A DNA stretch of 64,000 nucleotides from Azolla caroliniana (lineage: Eukaryota; Polypodiophyta): positions 9,052,001-9,116,000 of the forward strand of contig JBHGNT010000017.1 in NCBI GenBank assembly GCA_043228905.1, given 5' to 3'. Both the position numbers and the translations under genes were made by a program. How positions within the stretch are numbered: position 1 is the first letter of the stretch; the number at the start of each line of letters is the position of its first letter. The notes under the pieces are model-generated. The model saw nothing but the letters and a program-made list of their open reading frames with translations. It did no database searches and was not told the origin of the DNA. Below are positions 9,267-20,574 of the stretch, in pieces.

Positions 9267-10440
9267 CGCCTTCGTCATTTTGTTGAGGAGTATGTTCAGA
9301 GTTGTGATATATGTTGTCGATCAAAGAATCCTCGTCACCGACCCTATGGCTTACTACAACCACTTCCCATTCCGGAAACACCTTGGAAGTCTATATCCTT
9401 GGACTTCATTACTGATCTCCCAGTTTCAAAAGGTTTTGATGCAATTCTCACAGTGGTTGATCGATTTACCAAAATGGCACATTTCTTGCCATGTACAAAG
9501 TCGATTACTAGTCAAGAGACGGCTGATCTCGTTATGCGGGAGGTATTTAAGCATCATGGTCTGCCGGATGATATTATTAGTGATCGTGGTCCACAATTCA
9601 TCTCAAAGTTTTGGAAGCACCTGTTCAAACTTCTCCACATTTCAGTTAAGCTTTCTTCAGGCTATCATCCTGAAACAAATGGCCAAACAGAGCGTACCAA
9701 CCAGACATTGGAACAATATCTTCGTTGTTTCATCAACTATCAACAAGATGATTGGGTTGCATTTTTGCACTTGGCGGAATTCGCTTACAACAACTCAGCC
9801 CATTCTTCTACAGGATATTCCCCATTTTTCGCAAATACGGGTTGTCATCCTCGATGGACAATGAATGCGCATCCAGAAGTTCCTACCAACCCTGCTGCCG
9901 AGGATCGTCTTAGTCGCCTCCAAGAAATTCAAGCTAACATTCTCCACAATTTGCACGATGCTCAATTTACACACAAGAGGCTTGCCGATCGTCATCGTCT
10001 AGACTCCTCAAAAAAGTTCCGCATTGGGGATCATGTATGGCTTCTCCAACACAACATCAAGACCACTCGACCTTGCAGTAAATTGGATTACCAACGTTTT
10101 GGCCCTTACATGATCACTGGTATGATAAGTGATGTTGCATTTCGTCTTGACCTCCCTCCGCACATGCATCTTCATCCGGTGTTTCATGTATCCCTTTTGG
10201 AACCTTATACTACAAGTTCAATTCCGGGCCGTCTTACGACACCCCCCACCACCTGTCGAGTTCTTGGACGGGCCTGAATTTGAAGTTGCTGCCATTCTCG
10301 ATTCTAAAATCGTGCGCAACAAGTTGTATTACTTGGTCGATTGGCTAGGCTATACCCCCAATGATCGAACTTGGGAACCTGCCACAAATCTTTCCAATGC
10401 TGCAGAACTCGTCAATGCATTTCATCGCCAATATCCTTGT
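9267..10440 (+). pseudogene. pol: G pol end: integrase core and chromodomain
   Basis: Integrase: the CDICC half of the zinc finger, then the DDE core with D in [12 protein letters not shown] in DIISDRGPQF and E in NGQTERTNQTLEQY, followed by the C-terminal barrel (FRIGDHVWLL, QRFGPYMITGMISD) and the FHVSLLEPY motif. A C-rich run at about 10238-10250 carries a one-base frame break. In the next frame is a chromodomain: EFEVAAILDSKIVRN, LYYLVDWLGY, TWEPATNL. Chromodomains of chromoviruses steer integration to marked chromatin. The aromatic-cage candidates Y and W of YYLVDW and W of TWEP are present. Confidence 0.9.
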
Positions 10441-10560
10441 AAACCAGGTCCTAATACAAACCCTACGACCCGTGATATCCTTGTAAACCAGGTCCTAATA
10501 CAAACCCTACGACCCGTATCCTTGTAAACCAGGTCCTAATACAAACCCTACGACCCGTGA
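10431..10560 (+). repeat. Three tandem copies of a 42-44 bp unit before the G 3' LTR
   Basis: Units start at about 10431, 10475 and 10517 and are almost identical (common core CCTTGTAAACCAGGTCC). They lie between the chromodomain and the polypurine tract. Confidence 0.92.
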
Positions 10561-10586
10561 GACGTGTCGTCGAAGAAGGGGGATAG

Positions 10587-11057
10587 TGTCATGATAACAG
10601 TCACATCATGCATCGAAAGGATCATGACACTCACATTATGACTCGAAAGGATTTGAACCCACGACCTTGTTGTACATATGTCAAATCCTTAACCATTGTA
10701 TTAATATTCTTATATGTATAGTCTCTAGAATATGAAATCTAATATCATAGGAATATTCTATATTACTCTACATTCTAGAATGACCTAGAATATTCTAGAG
10801 TGTTCTATACCACTAGAACCTTCTAGAATACTCTAGAGATCTTCTAGATTACTCTACATTCTAGGATAACCTAGAATATTCTAGAGAGTTCTCTATTACT
10901 TATAAATAGGGATCTACCACCCATCCCAAACCTAAATTGGTTCAACGCCATTTTGTAGCCTACTCTTTGTAATCCATTTTACGCTTCAATATAATAATTC
11001 TCTTTCAATTATCTCTCTATCTCTTTTTCTCTCTCTTTCTCTCTCTCAGTCTTGACA
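10587..11057 (+). repeat. G 3' LTR
   Basis: 471 bp, preceded by the purine tract GAAGAAGGGGGATAG and followed by the ATATC target duplication (11058-11062). Differs from the 5' LTR at about four sites. Confidence 0.95.
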
Positions 11058-11062
11058 ATATC

Positions 11063-12090
11063 CGACCGGTGCAGCCGCGCAGTTAGTCGGCTACACCGAT
11101 GCTGATTGGACTAGCAACGCCGCCGATCGCCGATCCACGTCTGGATACGCGTTCTCCCTCGGGAGTGCCGCGATCGCGTGGAGCAGTAAGAAGCAGTCGA
11201 CAGTTGCACTGTCGAGCACCGAAGCCGAGTACCGAGGAGCGGTTGTCGCGACATGCGAAGCCATATGGTTGAAGCGGCTACTTAAGGACCTGCAAGAGGA
11301 GGTGACCGATCCAACGACGATCTACTGCGACAACCTCAGCAGCATCCAACTCGCGAAGAACCTCGTCTTGCACGCACGGACCAAGCACATTGAGGTGCAC
11401 TACCATTTCGTCCGTGAGCGTGTCCTTTCCGGTGAAGTCGAACTTCAGTACGTTCCGACGGATCAGCAGATTACCAACATCTTCACCAAGCCTCTTGGTC
11501 TGGACAAGTTGCGGCAATTCTCTGGTGCACTCGGATTGCGTCACCTCGACGTGCCGAACTTGAGGGGGAGAACAATCCCGAACGACCAAGCAAAGCAGCT
11601 GGAAAGGAGCGGAGACCGCGACACCGAGTCGGTTGTCGAGTTCGACTTCGGATCGGCTGAAGAAGCCGAGGGCGGACCCGCGGAAAAGTTCGGAAGCGGA
11701 CAAAAGGGGAGCAACCGAAGGAGAGAGCCGAAGCCAACCACGCATGGGGAAGATGACGCCATCGAGGGCGAGAAGACCAAAGACGAGTTGGAGACAGCCA
11801 ACTCAGACGAGAGCGAAAACCGATCGGAGGTAACCGAGTCGGTTCGGATGTTTGATTCAGATACGCTGAATCAACCGAGGCCCAAGCGGAAGAAAAGGCA
11901 GCAGGAGAAGCGTCAACACCGCAACAGCAGAAGAGCTGATAAGGGCCGCATGAGCAGACAAGCCGACCGGAAGGCTCGAAGCGCGCGGAGTCGAATAGGT
12001 CGAGGAGCGCGAGCGAGGTGTGAAGCCAGGAGGAACCGGAGCTGTGAGCCCGAGGATCTCGAAGAGCCTCGAGTTGAGCTTGAGGGGGAG
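11063..12090 (+). pseudogene. Copia B RNase H with a long charged tail, and polypurine tract
   Basis: The reading that stops at 5117 resumes here. RNase H motifs are GYTDADWTSNAADRRSTSGY, SSTEAEYRGAVVAT, YCDNLSSIQLAKN and [14 protein letters not shown] stop-free frame runs on from RNase H for about 170 codons of Glu/Lys/Arg-rich, low-complexity sequence to a TGA overlapping the polypurine tract (TTGAGCTTGAGGGGGAG, about 12074-12090). Element H has a similar tail. Whether the tail is translated as part of pol or is merely open because of its composition is unknown. Confidence 0.85.
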
Positions 12091-12482
12091 TGTTGAGAGA
12101 CAAGCTCAACATCGGCCAGATCGGCTGAAGAAGCCGAGGACCGGATCGGTTGGGACCGATCGGTTAGGTCGAGTGCGTAAACTGGGAGGTCGTTAGGAAA
12201 GATATTCCGTGAGGAATATATTTGGGAGTTAGTGTAGGAGCTCTTGATGAGCATTGAAGTACTGTCAGTACTTCGGTCAATCCTTCTAGGAGTTGTATAA
12301 AAGTGTTCACTGAGCACGTCTTATGTACAGACTGAGTATTATTGTTAAATATAGTTCTTGTGTTCTCTCTCTCTCTCTCTGTCTCTCCCGCGTATACTGC
12401 GTAAGCTCAAGCTCTCCATTAAACATGAGTTTTCTTCCTTCTGTTCGGTCTTCATACCTGCTTCCGCACGCTACTTTCTACA
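12091..12482 (+). repeat. Copia B 3' LTR, 392 bp
   Basis: Starts TGTTGAGAGACAAGCTC right after the polypurine tract and ends CTTCCGCACGCTACTTTCTACA, the same type of end as the LTRs at 39846 and 51863. It contains a short CT repeat at about 12364. The right flank is reversed A2 reverse-transcriptase sequence. Confidence 0.85.
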
Positions 12483-15150
12483 CCCTTCTTCTGCTGGAAC
12501 CCCTTCACCATGATCTTGGCTTTGTACCTTGGAGGGTTGCTGGCATCTCCCGGTTTCAACTTGTACACCCACTTGTTTTGGAGTGCCCTCTTTCCTTTCG
12601 GCAACTCCACCAATTCATACGTGTGGTTCTCATGCAAGGCATCCATCTCATCCTGCATGGCACTCAACCACTTGCGGCTATAGGTGTAACCCTTCGCTTC
12701 TTCGAAGCTTTCCGGCTCCCCCTCATTGGTCAGCAGCACATGCTCTGCATCTGTCTTTCTCTCTCTGAGAGAATATCTCCGTCTTTGGCTTTCGGCAACC
12801 GGCTCCTCTATTTGTTCTTCATCTGAATATGATTCGGGGTCTTGGCCAGTTCCAGTTTCAGCTTCCTCTACTTCTTCTTCTGTCGGTTCGGTATCCTCAC
12901 CGTAACCGGCTGGTTCCTCGAGTGTCAACCGGCTCTTAGCCGGGTGGGTCCGAATCTCATGGGAGTTCATTATCTTCTTCTCCGACTCCCAGTCGGCAAG
13001 AGTCTTGTCCTCCATGAAGATAATGTCTCGGCTCCGGAAAACCTTCTTGTCAACCGAATCCCACACTCGGTAGCCGAACTCATCATCGCTGTATCCGAGG
13101 AATATGCATGGCTGGGTCTTTGGATCCAACTTTCCTCTCCGGTCCTTAGCAACATGCATGTACGCGAGGCACCCGAACACCTTAAACTTCCGGTAGGACA
13201 CTTCCTTACCGATCCACACGTTTTGCGGTGTGTCTCCATCCAAGGGCACTGAGGGTGATATGTTTATCACATACGTCGTTGTCGACAGCGCCTCAGCCCA
13301 AAACGTCTTGGGTAGTTTAACATGTGCTAGCATACTCCAGACCCTCTCCATTATGGTCCGGTTCATCCTCTCGGCTAGCCCGTTTAGTTCCGGCGTCTTC
13401 GGCACGGTAAATTCGAGCCGGATTCCCTTTGAGCGGCAGTACTCCTCGAACTGCCCCCGGTATTCCCCTCCGTTATCTACTCGAACCGCCTTTAGCTTCC
13501 GTCCGGTTTCTCTTTCCACTCTTGCATGGAGCTCCTTGAAGACGGATAACACTTGATCCTTCGTCTTCAACGGTGTGGCCCACAGCCTCCTGTTGTGGTC
13601 ATCTATGAACGTCACGAAGTACTATGCTCCGGCATGGGACTTCGTGTCCACTTGACACACATCAATCTGCACCAACTCCAACGGTGCATTGCGTCTCATT
13701 AGTGGCCTTGATTGGAAGGAGGTCCGGTTTTGCTTACCGGCTAGGCAGTCGGTGCACCTCTCAAGATGCACGTTCTTCACCGGAATGAGGTTGTCATCGG
13801 CAAGCCTCTTCATCCCCTTCACGCTCATGTGACACAGTCTCTTGTGCCACAGCTCACCGCAATGTCGGAAGCCACGTTCACTTCTTCCGGGCGTAACCGG
13901 GCATTCATCAGGACAACGTGTTGACCTTCAGGGCCCGAGCCACTATCAGGCTCCCTTTGCTAAATTTCATGACTCCGTTTCGGATGCTACCCGTGTAGCC
14001 TTCATCATCTAGCCGACCGGTTGATATCAGGTTCAATCGAACCTCCGGAACGTGTCAGACATCCTTAAGCAGCAGCTTGCATTCAGTTGGTGTTGTCAAC
14101 CGCACGTCTCCTATGCCGACAATTCAGCATGTCCCTTCATTCCCCATCCGGACACAGCCATGATCACCGGCTATGTAGGATGAGAAGCATTTCCGGTCCG
14201 GGGTAAGGTGGAACGACACTCCGGAATCGACAACCCACGTTGTCTCGTCGCCGGCAAGGTTCAACTCACTCTCCTTGGTGATGAGCATCAACTCTTCTTC
14301 ACTTGCCGCGATTGCCGTCGTTCCCTTCCGGTCCGGTCCCCTACGGTCTTTACCGTTCCGGTCCGGTGTCCGCTTCGAATCGGTACCGTCAGTTTCCTTG
14401 TCTTTTCGGAAGTGCCGACAGTTCTTCTGGAAGTGTCCCGGCTTGCCGCAATAAAAGCAAGTAGGCTCCCCCTTGACTTTGACTGTGTCCCCGAATTTTA
14501 CCAGTTCTGGGGAATGCAGTTCCTTTGTCTTCTGCGTTCCGATTCGGTAAGGAGCGCTTTGGAGTCGGAGTTCGTATCCTTGTCTTTCCGACATGCGTCC
14601 TCATCTAGCAAGCTCGACTTCACTCTTGCTAGGGATAATCGTTTCCCTTCCGGCCCGGCGTTGCCCAAAGTGACAACCAACGTCTCCCAACTATCGGGGA
14701 GGGAACCGAGCAGGAGTAGTGCTAGTACCTCATCAACGAGAGGTACTTCCAATGATGTTGCCTGGTAGATCAGCCCCTGGAAGGCATTCATGTGCTCCGC
14801 CATGCTGGAGCCATCTTGGTACCGGAGTTTTACTAGCTTCCGAAATACCGAAACCTAATTAATAGCATTTTTGTTCTGAAACATAATGTTGATCTTCTCC
14901 CATAGCTCATAAGCCTTGCTCATTGAAGCACCGTATGTACGTCGTTCTCTTCATGTGCATCACCTCCCATATCGTGGCATCAATTTTGTCCGGTCTCTTG
15001 TCCCCGAACTGAACCGGCAAGCAAAGATCTTTAACCACGAGCATGTCCCTCATCTTCAACTTCCACACTGAGTAGTTGGAGCCGGTGAGCTTGAACATGC
15101 CTCCCAACGAATCGTCCATTTTTTTGTGTCGTTTCGCTCTAATACCAGTT
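12483..15150 (-). pseudogene. Copia A2: gag, protease, integrase and start of RT
   Basis: Minus-strand Ty1/copia element cut by B at its left end. From right to left: primer site (complement near 15136-15147, with TGGTATTAGAGC), gag (MDDSLGGMFKLTGSNYSVWK; LLLLGSLPDSWETLV), CCHC knuckle CFYCGKPGHFQKNC (about 14450-14490), aspartic protease TTWVVDSGVSFHLTPD (about 14200-14250), GAG-pre-integrase (LERCTDCLAGKQNR), integrase (TFIDDHNRRLW, KAVRVDNGGEYRGQ, LNGLAERMNRTIMERV) and the first part of the reverse transcriptase, ending in KAKIMVKGFQQKKGV. Several frame breaks occur (for example about 13620 and 13830-14120). Left of B the element would continue outside the window. Confidence 0.9.
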
Positions 15151-15429
15151 TGACGAGAAATATGCAGAATAATCTCGGGCCACAACCGAAGCGTAGATCA
15201 CTTGATGACAATCAGACACAGAAGAAATGGGAATGGAGGTAAGTACACAAAACAAAAAGAGAATACACAGGATATTAACGTGAAAACCCTAAGAGGGAAA
15301 AACCATGGGAGTCCACAGACTCCAAACTATCACTATGTCGAGTAATACAACAGGGAGCACGGAGGCAACGACCTCTTGCTCACAATCTTCGCCTAGCGGC
15401 GGTTACAACAAAGACACGATCTCTGTATA

Positions 15430-15517
<88 letters not shown>

Positions 15518-15757
15518 GCACTGTACATGAGTTACACCAATAACTCTACAATCTACATTGAGTTTGCCCTAGGTCATATTTATACTAATATGACTTTTGG
15601 GCTATTTACTAATATAGCCCCAGTGGGCTCTCTGGAACATATTTACATATATGTCCCTTCATCCAGTGAGAGGTTCTCACCGAGCCTGCAACATCCGGTT
15701 CTCACCGGGTCTTCCTTGCCGGGTACTCATCATCCGGTTCTCAACGGGCCTGCAACA
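15151..15757 (-). repeat. Copia A2 5' LTR, 607 bp, with long CT repeat
   Basis: Starts TGTTGCAGGCCCGTTGAG at 15757 (minus) and ends near the primer site at 15151. It contains an uninterrupted CT run at about 15433-15514 and a few degenerate copies of the family 54-bp unit near its start. The right end abuts integrase sequence of copia C, so A2 is inserted in C. Confidence 0.85.
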
Positions 15758-17932
15758 TCCCAGCTAACTCGAACCTTCTTCGTCCGGGGGTTATAACACT
15801 TATACCCCTTTTGCTCATGTGAGTAACCGACCAGGATGCATTTCTCCGACTTTGCATCCAACTTCCTCCGCTTCTCGTTCGGCACATGCACATATGCAAT
15901 GCTACCGAATATCTGAAGGTATCTCAAATTCGGCTTGCGCCCGAAATACAGCTCATGCGCAGACACCTTGTCACCGATCCGGTTTTGGATGTAAACGGCC
16001 ATCCGGACCGCCTTAGCCCAGTAGAATTTGGGCATGCTCTTCTCCTCCAGCATCGCCCTTGCCGCGTCAATAATCGACCAGTTCTTCCTCTCAGCCACAC
16101 CGTTTTGCTCCGGTGTGTATCTACAGTTGAACTCTCTCCGAATTCCTTTTTGCTGCAGATAACTGTTGAATTGGCTGAAAAAATATTCTTTTCCGCCATC
16201 CAACCGCAGGCACTTGATCTTCCTCTCCATTTCCCGTTCAACCAAGCTTTGCAGGTTCCGGAAACACTCGAAGACTTCGCTCTTCCGCTCAATGAGGTAG
16301 ATCCATGTGTGCCGACTATAGTCGTCAATAAAGGAGACGAAGTATCGACTCCCGCCAAGACTAACGTTCTGTGTCGGTCCCCATACATCCGAATGAATAA
16401 GGTCGAGCTTGTTATGGCTATGGTTTCGTTCGATGGCGAATGGAAGTCGGTGTTGCTTTCCGAGTTGGCAAGCTTCACATATTTGGGCCTTCCAGCCACT
16501 GAACTTCAGCAAACCAAAAACAACTTGTTTTGTTTGCAGGTCTTGAAGCCTCCGGTAATTGACATGGCCGATCCGCTTGTGCCAGAGATCAATATCCGAT
16601 TCAATCTTTTGTCCTTTGGCGAACAAAGCGGTGCGAACGTCATTGGTGTCGAGGATGAACATCCTCCCATCTCTGCGCGCTTGCGCAATAATCTGGCCCT
16701 CTTCCTCGATGAAGCACCCAATGTGCGTAAACCGCACTTGCATCCCCTGGTCAACGATCTGACCGACTGACACCAGGTTCTTCGTGATAGTCGGAACGTG
16801 TAATACGTTCATCACCTTCCCCCTCTGTCCAATGTGGCTCAAAGGGACTTCTCCGACATGCACGATTGGGTGAGGAGTGTCGTCTCCGATTTCGACGACT
16901 CCCGGTTGTTCCGGTTTCTCTAAGAAGGAGAACCACTCTCTGTGGCTCGTCATGTGATTCGACGCACCGGAATCAACATACCACACTTCCTCCGATTTGG
17001 AAGTGGTCTTCTTCATCGAGTTAGCCTCATGTTTCATCACCAAGGCTAGCCCTTTACCGGCTTTTCCGGTTTTGGATCCTCCCGATCCTTCTACGTAGTG
17101 CGAGTATTGCCGGTTCTCTCTGCCGGCCTTGCCGGATCCGGATCTGTCCGAATCGGCGTGCTTCTTCCAGCACTCGCTTTCTCTATGGCCTTTTTTACCA
17201 CAGTACCAACATTCTGTGTTGGGCTTTGCTTACCGGAATCCAGCGCCGCCTTGACTCCGCTTGCTTGTGGAGGGTCCGGAACTGCTGTCGGCACGTTCTC
17301 TGTGCCTTCGATCCTGCTCTTGCCGGCCACTACCATTGCGAGCCAACCCACCTCGTCCACCACGCCCACGGGGCCGATCCGCCTCCGTGTACAACATCAA
17401 ACTGTCGGTGGGTGCACTTGTTGACGCACTGGCATGGTTCTCCTCTACAAGGAGCATCGACTGTAAGTCAAAAAATGACGACATATTCTCCCTTGTACAT
17501 ACTGCCATTCGGAATGCTCTGAACTTAGACGCTAGGCCCCCAAGACAAATTTGCACCATCTCATCTTCCTCTATAGTGACGTTTATAGAGGCAAGTGAGT
17601 CACAGATCTCTTTGATTCGGGTCGTGTAATCGGCTACCGACATGTCCTTCTGTCGAACATTGCTCAACTCCTGTCGGAGTTGCAGCTTCCGGGTTGTAGT
17701 GCTTGCCACGAAAACCTTCTTCAGGTTTCCCCAAGATTCTTTTGGCGTCTTGGCATCTCGGACATGGCTCAGCAACTGGTCTCCAACACTGGACGCAAAG
17801 CAGTACATTACTCTGCTTGCCGCTTGTTCCCACACTAGGAAGTCCTTGTGTGCCGCATCAGGTGTTGTGTCGTTACCTCCGTCCACATAGCTCCAATAAC
17901 CATGCCCAAGCAGTTACTAGTGCATCTTGTAT
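15758..17932 (-). pseudogene. Copia C: gag, protease and integrase
   Basis: Minus-strand element. From right: gag (VWEQAASRVMYCFASSVGDQ, WGNLKKVFVASTTTRKLQLR, RQELSNVRQKDMSVADYTTR, MVQICLGGLASKFRAFRMAV, STTSLMLVEENHA-like end, then an arginine/glycine-rich tail), a zinc-knuckle region near 17180-17220, aspartic protease VWYVDSGASNHMTSHREWF (about 16930-17000), GAG-pre-integrase (DLWHKRIGHVNYRRL) and integrase (DLIHSDVWGPTQNVSL, YFVSFIDDYSRHTWIY, LDGGKEYFFSQFN, YTPEQNGVAERKNWSI). It ends at VRVSWDV where A2 is inserted. The frame from 17043 to the A2 junction is open, so this copy was fairly intact before it was split. Confidence 0.92.
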
Positions 17933-18008
17933 CCCCAGCTCACCGGCTCACCGATCCGGCTCAGGCTTATTCAACCGATCCGGATCCGGTTGAGCTTGCC
18001 GCTCAACA
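17933..18008 (-). repeat. Copia C 5' LTR, first 76 bp only
   Basis: Minus-strand TGTTGAGCGGCAAGCTCAAC, matching the first part of the LTR at 39846. The rest of the LTR, the primer site and the gag start are deleted, so gag resumes directly at about codon 20. Confidence 0.8.
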
Positions 18009-20326
18009 CCCCGCATGAGAAGTTCATTGGAAAGAAGTCAAACTTATCACACCTCTGTATTTTCGGTGCAATCGCGTACGTACACATTCCCGACGATACA
18101 CGACAAAAGCTCGATCCGAAGTCGAAGAAATGTATCCTCGTAGGATACTCACTCGAACAAAAGGGGTACAAATGCTACAACCCATCTACCCGAAAAGTTC
18201 GAACAAGCCGAGACGTAGTCCTCGACGAATACGCATCCTGGTACGCACCAGAAAATACTTCGACTCCAACTCTACTCGACGTGGATGACGCCGAAATAGA
18301 AATAGAAGCTGAGGATGTTTGAAGACAACCTAATCTCGACATGGCTGAGTGGGCCATCATAGCCGCCAAGAGATCAAAGCACACCTCGACCGAGTCTGAA
18401 GCTGGACAAAGGGAAAGAGAAAATGCGGGACTATGAAGATTAGGAAGAGACTGAGGTGCTTCACTCTCTTGACAGTGAATTTGAAGGTCTTGACACTCAC
18501 ACAAATGGAATGAGGAAAGCCATAGTCCCCACGGATGCAAAGCTATGCCGAACCACCCGTGAAAAAAACCTTGTAAGCCGTTTCGGCTATGACGAGTACA
18601 TGGTGTATCATTACGCGTTCATGATGAAGGTAGCGCCAGTATGGGAGCCGGAGACGCTTTCCGAAGCCGTGCAGGATCCGCGTTGGGTCGATGCGATGAA
18701 TGAGGAAATGGAAGCGTTATGCAAAAACAAGACCTGGGATCTCGTTCCTCACACTCCGAACAAGAAAGCAATTGGTTGTAGGTGGATTTACAAAGTGAAA
18801 CACAATGTCGAAGGCTCCATAAATCGCTACAAAGCACGGCTTGTTGCAAAAGGATACGCGCAAACGCACGACGTCGACTATGAAGAGACCTTTGCCCCGG
18901 TGGCAAAGATGACAACTGTGTGGACCGTAATTTCCATCGCGTCAGCAAAAGGGTGGCACCTCCACCAAATGGACGTCAAGAATGCCTTTCTTCAAGGCGA
19001 ATTGGAAGAGGAGGTGTACATGATCCAACCACCCGGTTTTGAATCGTGCAGTCATCCGAACGTCGTGTGCCGACTCAAGAAGCCTCTCTACGGCCTCAAA
19101 CAAGCACCGCGTGTGTGGCATTCGAAGATCACACAGTATCTTCATCAAATTGGATTTCAAATGTCAAAATCCAATACTTCTCTTTACATCCGAAACGAGT
19201 TGGATAGCCCAATTGTCGTCATCCTTTACGTGGATGATTTGGTCATCGGAGGAAAAGATCTAGCCGAGGTTAACAAGGTCAAATCACTTCTTTCCGGCAG
19301 ATTCGAAATGAAAGACCTGCATGAACTCCATTACTTCCTAGGTATTGAAGTAATTCGAACACCAGTCGGAATAATGATATCACAATGACACTAAGTCCTC
19401 AACTTACTCTACAAGTTCAGAATGACGGAGTGCAAACATGTATCTACCCCTCTCGATCGTAATTTCAAGATCGATGCTAACTCTGGCACGGCCGAGAGCA
19501 AGCCAACTCAATATCGTCAACTGATCGGTAGCTTAATTTATCTAGCTCAATTATTCGGTCGGCCTACTTAGTCAATTTATGTAAAATCCGCGAAATCTTC
19601 ATTTGGATTGCGCTAAGCGGATACTTCGGTATGTCAGCACGACGATGGATTACGGCATCATGTATAAGTCGAATACGATCATTCGACTCGAAGGGTACAT
19701 AGACGCAAACTAGGTAGGATACAAAGCATATAGACGATCCACATCCGGATTCGTCTTCTCTCTTGGTAGCGGAGCGATCTCTTGGAGTAGTAAGAAGCAA
19801 CCGACAGTCGCACTGTCGAGCACAGAGGCCGAATACAAGGGCGTTCCGGTCGCTACGAGCGTAGCTGTATGGCAGAAGCGTATACTGAAGGAGTTGGGCG
19901 TACTCATCAAAGATCCAATTCGTCTATACTGCGACAACATGAGCAGTATCTACCTGGCGCGGAACCTCGTATTCCACGCGCAGACTAAGCACATCGAAGT
20001 ACACTATCATTTCATCCACAAACGCATATAGGCCGGAGATATCAATTTACATCTCAGTACGCACCTCCAAGTTGCTGACATTTTCACAAAAGCCCTTGGT
20101 ATTGACAAGCTACGGCAATTCGCGTTGAACCTTGGCCTATCTCTTCCCGACCAGCCGAGCTTGAGGGGGAGAACAGAACAGAATAGTGAACTGATCGATT
20201 GATCAAAGCACATGTCGGTTGAACAAGGAGTACGCAACCGAAAAGCCGAACAATCGAAGTTCGAAGCGTTCTGAAGACCGATTCGAAACAATTTTTCGAT
20301 ATCCGGAAGTTGTGTTTGAAGGGGCG
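18009..20326 (+). pseudogene. Copia F: integrase end, RT and RNase H
   Basis: Plus-strand element cut at the left by C. Integrase C-terminal part to about 18320 (TPHEKFIGKKSNLSHLCIFG, KCILVGYSLEQKGYKCYN), then reverse transcriptase 18456-19388 in one open frame (WVDAMNEEMEALCKNKTWDL, RYKARLVAKGYAQTHDVDY, HLHQMDVKNAFLQGELEEEV, LYGLKQAPRVWHSKI, catalytic YVDD at 19227-19238, MKDLHELHYFLGIEVI) and a decayed RNase H (19389-20150) with several stops and frame breaks ([39 protein letters not shown]). The polypurine tract TGTTTGAAGGGGCG ends at 20326. Closely related to element E. Confidence 0.9.
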
Positions 20327-20574
20327 TGTTGAGAATTGAACTCAACTTCCCATAGAAATAGGTTTCACACTAGCTCATGGACATACTATGCTAGTTTTGT
20401 AAATAGTAGAAAGGGCCCTTGCCCTAGTTTAGTTGGTATTTAAACCAACCCTTTGTAACTTTGTTACTGTTGGAAGTAATATACAGTTTTCTTGTTAAGA
20501 GCTCTCTCTCTCTCTCTCTTTGTTTGTTGTACACACACACACTCACTCACTCAATTATCTTCCGCTGCATTACA
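20327..20574 (+). repeat. Copia F 3' LTR, about 248 bp
   Basis: Starts TGTTGAGAATTGAACTCAAC after the polypurine tract and probably ends CTTCCGCTGCATTACA. Its start matches the LTR of element E. CT and CA repeats lie at about 20502-20550. The right end is inferred from the ending type. Confidence 0.65.

Larger units (their letters stand above)
5118..11057 (+). mobile_element. Ty3/gypsy chromovirus G, complete, young, with internal inversion
   Basis: A 5.94-kb element bounded by 471-bp LTRs starting TGTCATGATAACAG and ending CAGTCTTGACA. It sits in copia B with a perfect 5-bp target duplication ATATC (5113-5117 and 11058-11062). Order: LTR, primer position, gag, protease, then an inverted block holding reverse transcriptase, RNase H and the integrase zinc finger, then integrase core and chromodomain in forward orientation, polypurine tract (about 10571-10586) and LTR. 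Comparing the two LTRs by eye I find about four substitutions, which points to recent insertion. The inversion and a frameshift at about 10240 mean it cannot make its own full pol. Confidence 0.95.
3298..12482 (+). mobile_element. Copia family B element, interrupted by gypsy G
   Basis: Plus-strand Ty1/copia element whose 5' part is cut off by the A1 LTR at 3298. It reads integrase C-terminal part and reverse transcriptase (3298-5117), is broken by element G (5118-11057), and resumes with RNase H (11063) to a polypurine tract (about 12077-12090) and a 392-bp 3' LTR (12091-12482). The 3' LTR abuts reversed A2 reverse-transcriptase sequence, so B was inserted in A2. Confidence 0.85.

Noticed and set aside
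11483-12112. Minus-strand open frame of about 209 codons
   Set aside because: Antisense shadow of the charged tail of copia B.
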